Of a DNA stretch of 7,873 nt, positions 1 to 5,647 are shown piece by piece. The stretch spans positions 1-7,873 of the forward strand of contig JAJZYI010000158.1 of the NCBI GenBank assembly GCA_021798135.1, in the 5' to 3' direction. The notes below the pieces were generated by a model. That model saw nothing but the letters and a program-made list of their open reading frames with translations. It was not told the origin of the DNA and made no database searches. How positions within the stretch are numbered: position 1 is the first letter of the stretch; every line of letters starts with the position of its first letter. The position numbers and the translations under genes were made by a program. This stretch comes from Actinomycetes bacterium (GTDB lineage Bacteria > Actinomycetota > Acidimicrobiia > Acidimicrobiales > UBA8190).

Positions 1-1374
1 GTGGCCGGCGGCGCGATCGTCGCCGTCCAGGTGTCGCACGGGCCCGCCGCCCCCCTCGGCGACCCGGGCGCCGCCGTGCCAGCGGGACGCGGGGGCACCG
101 GCGCCTCCGGAGCGCCGGGAGCGACCGGTGAGGGCGCCGGCGGACCGCCGGGTGCCGCCGCCGGAGCGGGAGCAGCCGGGGCTGGGAGCTGGGCGGTGCG
201 GCTCGTGGCCGCCACGCAGGCGGTGACCGACTCGCGGGGCGACCGCTGGCAGCCCGACGCCGGGGCAGCCACGGGCGGGACCCTGGCCGGCGACGCGCAG
301 GCCATCGCCGGCACCGGGACGCCCGACCTCTACCGGTCGGCACGGTTCGGGGTGCGGGCGGAGACCGTGGCCGTTCCCGAGCCGGGCCAGTACGCCGTCG
401 ACCTCGGTTTCGCGGAGATCCAGGGCGCCGCACCGGGCCGGCGCGTGTTCCGCGTGGTGGTCGGCCAGACCGTGGAGGCCGCCGCGCTCGACGTCGCCGC
501 CCTGGTCGGCCAGGACCAGCCCTACCACCTGCTGTTCGTGGTCCCGGTCACGGGGACCACGCTCACCGTCCGCTTCGTCCCCGTCACCGGCCAGACCATG
601 GTGTCGACCGTCGCCGTCGCCCTGCAGTCGGCGTCGACCGCGACGACCACACTGCTGTCGCAGCAGTTCGACGGCCCGGCCGGGTCCCCTCCCGACGCGC
701 AGGTGTGGCAGTACCAGACCGGGAGCGGCTGGGGGGACGGGGAGCTGGAGCGCTACACGGCCTCCACGGCCAACGCCCGCCTCGACGGCCGGGGCCACCT
801 CGTGATCGAGGCCCGGCGCTCCGGCCCCGCGCCGGGCAGCGCCGGGCCCCCCTCGTACACCTCCGCCCGCATCGACACCCAGGGCAGCTTCTCCTTCCGC
901 TACGGCCTGGTGACCGTGCGGGCGAAGGTCCCGGCCGGTGACGGCCTGTGGCCCGCTGTCTGGCTGCTCGGGACGGACGCGGGCACCGTGGGCTGGCCGG
1001 CGTGCGGCGAGATCGACGTCATGGAGGTGCGCGGCGCGCAGCCGTCGATCGTGTACTCGTCGATCCACGGCCCGATGCCCGACGTCGCCGCGGGCTACAC
1101 GGCGTCCGCCCACCACGTGTCCCCCGTGCCGCTGAGCAACGGGTTCCACACCTATACGGCCCTGTGGACGCCCCTCGGCATCTCGGTGGCCGTCGACGGC
1201 ACCACCTACGAGACGCTCACGCCGCAGGACGTGCCGGCGACGAACGGCTGGCCCTACGACGCGCCGATGTTCCTCATCGTCGACCTGGCCATCGGCGCCT
1301 ACGGCGGGCCGGTGTCACCCACGACGGTCTTCCCGGCGGACCTGCTCATCGAGGACATCACCGTCACGCGCTAG
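1..1374 (+). CDS. Malectin-like domain + GH16 endo-beta-glucanase (5'-partial)
   Basis: Likely an extracellular glycoside hydrolase family 16 enzyme that cuts beta-1,3 or beta-1,3/1,4-glucans. Residues 1-62 are a Gly/Ala/Pro-rich linker. Residues about 66-208 look like a malectin-type carbohydrate-binding fold (VRLVAATQAVTD, QYAVDLGFAEI, FRVVVGQ, TLTVRFVPVTG). Residues about 218-457 are the GH16 domain. Its active-site motif is EIDVME: E337 is the expected nucleophile, D339 the assisting acid and E342 the acid/base. The extra residue in this motif is the laminarinase-type beta-bulge form. Substrate-cleft motifs DGELERYT (246-253) and WPAVWLLG, and the C-terminal FLIVDLAIG...VFPADLLIEDI, also fit. 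The GTG at position 1 is probably not the true start: no signal peptide is visible, and the first residues (GGAIVAVQV) could be the end of a membrane or signal segment lying outside the window. It converges with the glycosyltransferase gene. The family is sure; the exact substrate is not. Confidence 0.9.
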   Translation: MAGGAIVAVQVSHGPAAPLGDPGAAVPAGRGGTGASGAPGATGEGAGGPPGAAAGAGAAGAGSWAVRLVAATQAVTDSRGDRWQPDAGAATGGTLAGDAQAIAGTGTPDLYRSARFGVRAETVAVPEPGQYAVDLGFAEIQGAAPGRRVFRVVVGQTVEAAALDVAALVGQDQPYHLLFVVPVTGTTLTVRFVPVTGQTMVSTVAVALQSASTATTTLLSQQFDGPAGSPPDAQVWQYQTGSGWGDGELERYTASTANARLDGRGHLVIEARRSGPAPGSAGPPSYTSARIDTQGSFSFRYGLVTVRAKVPAGDGLWPAVWLLGTDAGTVGWPACGEIDVMEVRGAQPSIVYSSIHGPMPDVAAGYTASAHHVSPVPLSNGFHTYTALWTPLGISVAVDGTTYETLTPQDVPATNGWPYDAPMFLIVDLAIGAYGGPVSPTTVFPADLLIEDITVTR

Positions 1375-1387
1375 GCCCCGGACGTGA

Positions 1388-1408
1388 ACGTCGCCTCGCC
1401 GGCGGCGT
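1388..1408 (+). terminator. Possible terminator hairpin after the GH16 gene
   Basis: An 8-bp stem (ACGTCGCC / GGCGGCGT, one G-U wobble) closes a 5-nt loop, starting 14 nt after the GH16 stop. There is no T-tract, which is common for stem-only terminators in high-GC actinomycetes. On the opposite strand the wobble becomes an A-C mismatch, so it suits the + strand transcript better. The rest of the 1375-1457 convergent gap shows nothing else clear. In DNA this rich in GC, such a stem can arise by chance. Confidence 0.35.
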
Positions 1409-1457
1409 CACCGGGCCCGGGTGGCGGGCAGCGGCGGCCGTCGTGCCGGGAAGCGGC

Positions 1458-3050
1458 TCACAGCCGCGACGCGAGCCCGCCGCGGACGGCGCCTGCGTAC
1501 ACCGCGGCCATCCGGCCCGCCACGACGGGCCAGTCGTGCTCGCGCCGCGCCTGGTCGCGCGCCGCTGCGCCCAGGCGGGCCCGGAGCGCGCCGTCGGCGA
1601 GCAGGCGCCCCAGCGCCCCGGCGAGCGCCGTCGGGTTGCCGGGATCCACCACCAGGCCGGTGCGCCCGTCGGCGACGACCTCCGGCAGGCCCCCGACGCG
1701 GGTGACGACGACGGGGCGGCCGGCGGCCATGGCCTCGAGCGCCGGCAGCCCGAAAGCCTCGTCCCACACGGGGGGGAAGACGACGACGTCGGCGTCGCCA
1801 AGCTCCCGCAGCAGGGCGTCGCTCTCGGCCGGCAGGCCGCCCACCAGGCTGACGCGCCGTGCCAGCCCCGGGCCGGCGATGTCGCGCAGCCGTCGGCCGT
1901 AGTCGCCCCGGTAGAGGGGCCCGACGGCGGCCAGGCGGGGGTCGGAGCGATCGAAGCTCTCCTCCACCGGGTAGACGCCCGGGGGCCCCACCACGTGCAG
2001 CTCGATCGCCGGGTCGTGGCGGGCCAGCAGGGCGAACGCCGCGACCGCGTCGTGGACGCCCTTGTGCGGCGACAGGGCGCCGACGTACAGGACCCGGGGG
2101 GGGCGTGCCGCGTCGCCACGGGCGCCGCCGTCGTCCCCGACCTCGCCGTCGCCACGCCCGCGGCCGCCGCACCCGACCTCGCCGTCGCCACGCCTGCGGT
2201 CGCCGATCCCGACCTCGCCGATCCCGACCTCGCCGGCCGCCCAGGAGGGGGCTGCCTGCGACACCGCCGCCGGCGGCGCCAGCGGCGGGACCTCCGCGAA
2301 GCGCGACGCGTCCACGCCGTTGTGGACGGTGACGCACCGCCCGGCCAGCGCGGGGACGGTGGCGACCACCGCGTCGCGCACGTGATCGCTGACCGCCACC
2401 ACGACGTCGGCGTGGGCGAGCCGCCGCGCCAGCACGGGCACCGGCGTCTGCGCGAACCAGCGGGCGTGCAGGTGCAGGACCAGCGCGGCGCCCGGCGCCG
2501 CCTGCCGCAGCACGGGCAGGAACTGCGTGGCGTGCTGCAGGTGGACCACGTCGACCTGCTCGGCGGCGAGCGCCCGCGCCACCGCACGCACGTACGCCCG
2601 CCCGAGGACCGCCGACGTCGACCGGGCGGGAGGACCGGCCGGCCGGGCGGCACCGGCCAGCCTGGCCGCCGGCCCCCAGAGCCGGTCGGCCACCGCGTCG
2701 CGCACCGACGGGCGCAGCAGGCGGAGCTCCAGACCGGCACCGCCACCGAGACCGGCACCGCCACCGAGACCGGCACCGCCACCGAGACCGGCACCGCCAC
2801 CGAGACCGGCACCGCCAACAGGACCGGCACCGCCACCGAGACCGTCCCGTGACGCCGCGCCAGCCGCTCCGGCAACGCCGTGCTCCCGGGCGCCGCCGGC
2901 CTGCTCGGCGGTTCCGGAACCGACAGCGAACACCGTCACCCGGTGCTCTCGGGCGAGCTCGCCGGCCAGGTGCCGGGTGACCAGGCCCACGGAGTTGCAG
3001 CCGCTGCCGGCGACCCGGTCGAAGACCTGGCTCACGAAGGCGATCCTCAC
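1458..3050 (-). CDS. GT4-family glycosyltransferase with two repeat-derived insertions
   Basis: A retaining GT-B glycosyltransferase (530 aa) that should move a sugar from a nucleotide-sugar to a glycan or lipid acceptor at the cytoplasmic face. The N-terminal Rossmann half begins MRIAFVSQVFDRV and includes VDVVHLQHATQFLPVL, ADVVVAVSDHVRD and VTVHNGVD. The C-terminal donor-binding half starts at VLYVGALSPHKG and carries the family E-x7-E motif (E431 and E439 in WDEAFGLPALEA) followed by GRPVVVTRVGGLPEVV. At 530 aa it is long for a GT4 enzyme (often near 400). The excess lies in a Gly-rich stretch at residues 71-107, from an 18-bp repeat, and a charged Gly-rich stretch at about 273-305 in the interdomain linker, from a 36-bp repeat. 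The GTG start is backed by a Shine-Dalgarno GAGG seven bases upstream. It lies 144 bp after the oxidase gene on the same strand, so it may end that operon or have its own promoter. Sugar and acceptor cannot be told. Confidence 0.9.
   Translation of the reverse strand: MRIAFVSQVFDRVAGSGCNSVGLVTRHLAGELAREHRVTVFAVGSGTAEQAGGAREHGVAGAAGAASRDGLGGGAGPVGGAGLGGGAGLGGGAGLGGGAGLGGGAGLELRLLRPSVRDAVADRLWGPAARLAGAARPAGPPARSTSAVLGRAYVRAVARALAAEQVDVVHLQHATQFLPVLRQAAPGAALVLHLHARWFAQTPVPVLARRLAHADVVVAVSDHVRDAVVATVPALAGRCVTVHNGVDASRFAEVPPLAPPAAVSQAAPSWAAGEVGIGEVGIGDRRRGDGEVGCGGRGRGDGEVGDDGGARGDAARPPRVLYVGALSPHKGVHDAVAAFALLARHDPAIELHVVGPPGVYPVEESFDRSDPRLAAVGPLYRGDYGRRLRDIAGPGLARRVSLVGGLPAESDALLRELGDADVVVFPPVWDEAFGLPALEAMAAGRPVVVTRVGGLPEVVADGRTGLVVDPGNPTALAGALGRLLADGALRARLGAAARDQARREHDWPVVAGRMAAVYAGAVRGGLASRL
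2136..2234. repeat. 36-bp degenerate tandem repeat in the GT interdomain linker
   Basis: The core CCCGACCTCGCC starts at 2136, 2172, 2208 and 2223, giving steps of 36, 36 and 15 bp. The first two copies share a longer core (CCCGACCTCGCCGTCGCCAC) and the later ones are shortened. All steps are multiples of three, so the reading frame is kept. The encoded stretch is rich in Gly, Asp, Arg and Glu (EVGIG, GDGEVG) and sits between the two Rossmann halves, where GT-B enzymes tolerate insertions. Confidence 0.85.
2732..2839. repeat. 18-bp tandem repeat (6 copies) coding for Gly-rich hexapeptides
   Basis: Six head-to-tail copies of GACCGGCACCGCCACCGA (+ strand). Copies 1-4 and 6 are identical; copy 5 (2804-2821) differs at its end. 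A partial copy follows from 2840. On the - strand it encodes GLGGGA repeats at residues 71-107 of the glycosyltransferase, with one GPVGGA variant. Near-perfect identity between copies suggests recent expansion. The coding strand carries closely spaced GG pairs that might form a weak two-tetrad G-quadruplex. Confidence 0.95.
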
Positions 3051-3055
3051 CGGTG

Positions 3056-3065
3056 CACCTCACCC
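3056..3065 (-). promoter_or_regulatory. Ribosome binding site of the glycosyltransferase gene
   Basis: On the - strand GGGTGAGGTG precedes the GTG at 3050. The GAGG core (3061-3058) is seven bases from the start codon. It fixes the GTG at 3050 as the likely start. Confidence 0.7.
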
Positions 3066-3100
3066 GTCGCGCCGCGGCCGCCGGACCGCCATACCGGGTC

Positions 3101-3165
3101 CGACCGGCCGCAAACCCCGCACCTCCACGCCTCGGACGACCAGCCGCAGACCCCGCACCGGCACC
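3101..3165. repeat. Degenerate 36-bp-period direct duplication in the gap
   Basis: CGACCGGCCGCAAACCCCG, followed by CACC, starts at 3101. It recurs from 3137 as CGACCAGCCGCAGACCCCG plus CACC, with two mismatches in 23 bases; similarity fades after that. It is non-coding, between the oxidase stop and the glycosyltransferase ribosome binding site. It could be a two-copy operator or a by-product of local tandem duplication. Confidence 0.65.
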
Positions 3166-3194
3166 GCGGCGCGGCCGTTGCCGCCGCCGCGCCG

Positions 3195-4529
3195 TCACCG
3201 GCCATCTGCACCACCGCCCGCGCCGGTGCCGCCCAGCACGGCCTCCATCATCACGGCGAGCCGGTCGCCGATCGCCAGCGACGCGGTCGCCGCCGGAGAC
3301 GGGGCGTTGCGGACGACGACCCGCCGGCCTCGGCTGACGATCGAGAAGTCGTCGACCATGGACCCGTCGGCCCGGACCGCCTGGGCGCGCACGCCCGACG
3401 GCCCGAACGACAGGTGCCGGCGCTCCACCTCCGGCACGTACCGGCGCAGCGACCGCAGGAAGGCGGACCGGCTCGCGTCGCGCCACACCTCCGCGGCACC
3501 CGTGCGCCACCACCTGCGGCCCAGGCGCCAGAGGCCCGGGAACGCCGCCATCTCGCGCACGTCCCGCCAGCGGAACGTCGTCCGGCCGTAGCCCTCGCGG
3601 GCCAGCGCCAGGACCGCGTTCGGGCCGGCCCAGACCGAGCCGTCGACCCGGCGGGTGAAGTGGACGCCGAGGAAGGGCAGCGCCGGGTCGGGCACGGGGT
3701 AGATGAGCCCCCGGCACAGCGACCGCGCCTCGGGCACCAGGGTGTAGTAGTCGCCCCGGAACGGGAGGATCCGCTCCTCGGCGTCGTGCGGCGGGTCGAC
3801 GAAGCGGTCGCTGTGGAGCCCTGCGCACGCGATCGCCGCACGGGCGTGGAGCGCGCCGGCGTCGGTGCGCAGCACGGCACCGGTGCGGTGGGGCTCCGTC
3901 GCCTGCACGGCCGTGCCGAGCACCAGCCTGCCGCCGGCGGCCACCACCTCCGCGGCCAGCGCCCGGGCCACCTCGGCGAAGTCGACCACGGCCGTCTCCG
4001 GCACGAGCAGCGCCCGGAGCCCGGCGGCGTGCGGCTCGCGCTCGCGCAGCTCCTCGGGGCCCAGCATCCGCAGGCCGGCGAGGCCGTTGGCGGCCGCCCG
4101 CTCGTGGAGTCCCCGCAGCCGCCCGAGCTCGTCGGGCCGCACCGCCACGATCACCTTGCCGCAGCGTTCGACGGGGATGCCGTGGCGCTCGGCGAAGCCC
4201 TCGACGGCGCGCTTGCCCCGCCGGCACAGGTCGGCCTTGAGCGACCCGGGTGCGTAGTACACACCCGAGTGGAGCACGCCGGAGTTGTGCGAGCTCTGGT
4301 GCGCCGCCACCGCCGGCTCCTTGTCGAGCACGGCGACCCGCAGGTCCGGGCGCCGCTGCAGCAGCCGGTAGGCGGTGGCGAGCCCCACGATCCCCGCGCC
4401 CACGACGGCGACGTCCACCGCGTCGGCACCGCCCCGCTCGGCACCGCCCCGCTCGGCGCCGCCCCGCTCGGCACCGCCCCGCTCGGCACCACCCCGCTCG
4501 GCGCCGCCCCGCTCGGCGTCATCCGCCAT
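3195..4529 (-). CDS. lhgO: FAD-dependent L-2-hydroxyglutarate oxidase family protein
   Basis: The LhgO/L2HGDH family oxidises L-2-hydroxyglutarate to 2-oxoglutarate with FAD, passing electrons to oxygen or membrane quinones. The dinucleotide-binding motif GAGIVG is at residues 44-49, followed by a Glu/Asp-containing strand (VAVLDKEP). Family signatures are clear: SSHNSGVLHSGVYYAPGSL near the N-terminus, and GVRAQAVRADGSMVDDFSIV with NAPSPAATASLAIGD near the C-terminus. The protein is 444 aa, somewhat longer than the usual ~400. The excess is an N-terminal tail of six AERGG pentapeptides (residues 5-34) from a 15-bp repeat. ATG at 4529 has an AGGA six bases upstream and overlaps the acyltransferase stop by 11 bp, so translational coupling is likely. 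An alternative GTG at 4418 (residue 38) would remove the tail and begin right at the FAD domain. In this glycan-like operon the true substrate could be another 2-hydroxy acid; family membership is firm, physiological role is not. Confidence 0.88.
   Translation of the reverse strand: MADDAERGGAERGGAERGGAERGGAERGGAERGGADAVDVAVVGAGIVGLATAYRLLQRRPDLRVAVLDKEPAVAAHQSSHNSGVLHSGVYYAPGSLKADLCRRGKRAVEGFAERHGIPVERCGKVIVAVRPDELGRLRGLHERAAANGLAGLRMLGPEELREREPHAAGLRALLVPETAVVDFAEVARALAAEVVAAGGRLVLGTAVQATEPHRTGAVLRTDAGALHARAAIACAGLHSDRFVDPPHDAEERILPFRGDYYTLVPEARSLCRGLIYPVPDPALPFLGVHFTRRVDGSVWAGPNAVLALAREGYGRTTFRWRDVREMAAFPGLWRLGRRWWRTGAAEVWRDASRSAFLRSLRRYVPEVERRHLSFGPSGVRAQAVRADGSMVDDFSIVSRGRRVVVRNAPSPAATASLAIGDRLAVMMEAVLGGTGAGGGADGR
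4431..4520. repeat. 15-bp tandem repeat (6 copies) coding for AERGG
   Basis: Six units of GCCCCGCTCGGCACC (+ strand) start at 4431, 4446, 4461, 4476, 4491 and 4506, with A/G and G/A differences at a few bases; the last unit ends in GTC. On the - strand they encode the AERGG pentapeptides just after the start of the lhgO-like gene. The last unit runs into the TGA stop (4521-4519) of the acyltransferase gene. Copy-number change would keep the oxidase frame. Confidence 0.95.
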
Positions 4530-5619
4530 GGTGCATCCTGCCGATCCGCTCCAGGCTCCGGTGGGCGGCGAGCCGCAAGGTGGGGTGCCCCAGGACCAGG
4601 CCGGTCAGGGCCCGCCGGGGCAGGCGCTGCAGGCGCAGGGCCATGGCCGACGCCGACCGGCGCTCGACCGTGCCCTCGGCGACCTCGACGGAGGCATCCG
4701 CCAGGACGGCCTTGTACGCCTCGTCCCCCTTGCCGAGGTCGATCCGGTCGATGCCGGCGCCGGCCGCCGCCTCGGCGAGGCCGAGGAAGAGCACCATGCC
4801 CGGCGAGTATGCCGCGTACGCCGGGTCGTACGCGGGGAACCACGAGCTGAGCGTCCCGTCGCCGTACAGGCCGAACACGCCGGCGACCGGCCGGTCGCCG
4901 GCCAGCAGCAGCGACAGCATGCCGCAGCAGCCGGGCTCGTCCGTCGAGAACAGGTCGTCGACGAGCGCGGCGAGCCACGGCTGGGCGAAGCGGTCCCGGC
5001 GAGCGGTGCGGCGGTACTGCGCCGACTTCCACCGCTCCAGGAGGGCCAGGGCACCGTGGTCGTCGGCGCCCACCACCACCTGGACCGGCCCGTGCTCGCG
5101 CTGCAGCTTGCGCCGCTTGCGCAGGACCGACGCGATCGTCCCTCCCGCGACGGTCCGGCGGCCGTCGAGGTACGCGCCGAAGCCGGCGGCCAGGTCCATG
5201 ACCGGCGACGCCAGCCGGTGCGCGCCCGGCGCGCCGAGCGGCCAGCGCTCGGCCGCCACCAGGTGGTCGAACTCCCACACGTCGAGCCCGCACGCCCGGA
5301 TGACGTCGGGCGGGGTGATGCCGAGGGGGCCGAGGGGGCCGCCGGCGACGAGCGCCTGGCGGTCGACGAAGCCGGTGCCGAGCGCCCGGCCGCGGCGCAT
5401 CGGGCCGCGGTGGAACGGCAGGAAGCCGACCAGGTCCGCGCCGTCGGACAGGACGCCGACCCTGACGTCGGCGCGCACCCGGTCGACAGCCCGGGCGAAG
5501 GCGGGGGCCAGGAAGGCGTTGCCGAGCTCCGGCAGGGCGGCCTGCATGGCGCGCCAGGCGTCGAGCTCCGGCCCGCCGAGCTCCCCGGGGCGGGCGATCG
5601 ACGCCCGGACCGCTGCCAT
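4519..5619 (-). CDS. CelD/BcsL-type GNAT-fold acyltransferase
   Basis: A 366-aa protein of the CelD (COG5653-like, Acetyltransf_6) family of double-GNAT-fold acyltransferases, often found in exopolysaccharide and cell-envelope loci and related to FemAB enzymes. It is predicted to be cytoplasmic and to acylate a sugar, lipid-linked intermediate or amino group. Visible features are VGVLSDGADLVGFLPFHRG in the first fold, the basic VLRKRRKLQREHG (LRKRRKLQ at 166-173), LLLAGDRPVAGVFGLYGDGT (second-fold strands), and IDLGKGDEAYK (GKGDEAYK at 296-303), matching the family's D-x-x-x-G-x-x-x-Y-K signature. Start choice: ATG at 5619 lies 28 bp after the regulator stop, with GGGAG 11 bases upstream. A GTG at 5676 would add 19 Ala/Gly/Pro-rich residues and overlap the regulator by 29 bp; it is less likely. 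The 3' end overlaps the lhgO-like gene by 11 bp. Substrate unknown. Confidence 0.82.
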   Translation of the reverse strand: MAAVRASIARPGELGGPELDAWRAMQAALPELGNAFLAPAFARAVDRVRADVRVGVLSDGADLVGFLPFHRGPMRRGRALGTGFVDRQALVAGGPLGPLGITPPDVIRACGLDVWEFDHLVAAERWPLGAPGAHRLASPVMDLAAGFGAYLDGRRTVAGGTIASVLRKRRKLQREHGPVQVVVGADDHGALALLERWKSAQYRRTARRDRFAQPWLAALVDDLFSTDEPGCCGMLSLLLAGDRPVAGVFGLYGDGTLSSWFPAYDPAYAAYSPGMVLFLGLAEAAAGAGIDRIDLGKGDEAYKAVLADASVEVAEGTVERRSASAMALRLQRLPRRALTGLVLGHPTLRLAAHRSLERIGRMHHGG

Positions 5620-5647
5620 GCCGGCACCCGCTCCCGGCCGCCCGGCG

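Larger units (their letters stand above)
3051..3194 (-). other. 144-bp gap between oxidase and glycosyltransferase genes
   Basis: The gap holds three visible elements. A Shine-Dalgarno stretch (GGGTGAGGTG on the - strand, 3065-3056) serves the glycosyltransferase. A 6-bp inverted repeat CGGACC/GGTCCG (3082-3087 and 3097-3102) flanks a 9-nt loop. A direct duplication of about 23-29 bp lies 36 bp apart (see separate entry). The gap is much longer than the other junctions, so it may hold a promoter, attenuator or operator, but no convincing -35/-10 pair is seen. Confidence 0.5.

Noticed and set aside
1411..1425. GC-rich near-palindrome CACCGGGCCCGGGTG as a second terminator in the convergent gap
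   Set aside because: The two arms meet with no room for a hairpin loop and need a bulged base; the stem at 1388-1408 is better.
2732..2839. CRISPR-like array
   Set aside because: The 18-bp units are directly adjacent with no spacers and lie in frame inside a coding region. This is a coding minisatellite.
948..2852. Long open frame on the + strand (about 634 codons) antisense to the glycosyltransferase gene
   Set aside because: It runs through the GH16 gene in another frame and antisense to the GT4 gene. Its product is Arg/Gly/His-rich without any domain; GC-rich DNA lacks stops in such frames.
3088..3115. Possible - strand promoter GTTTGC - 16 bp - TATGGC before the glycosyltransferase
   Set aside because: The match to a -35 box is poor and the -10 match is partial. 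In such GC-rich DNA one AT-containing patch is not enough evidence.
1408..4227. 939-codon - strand open frame spanning two genes
   Set aside because: It is an out-of-frame shadow crossing the oxidase and glycosyltransferase genes. The product is mostly Arg, Gly, Ala and Pro.
2880..4850. Long + strand open frame (about 656 codons)
   Set aside because: It is antisense to the oxidase and to parts of the GT and acyltransferase genes, which have clear family motifs. The protein is low-complexity with no recognisable fold.
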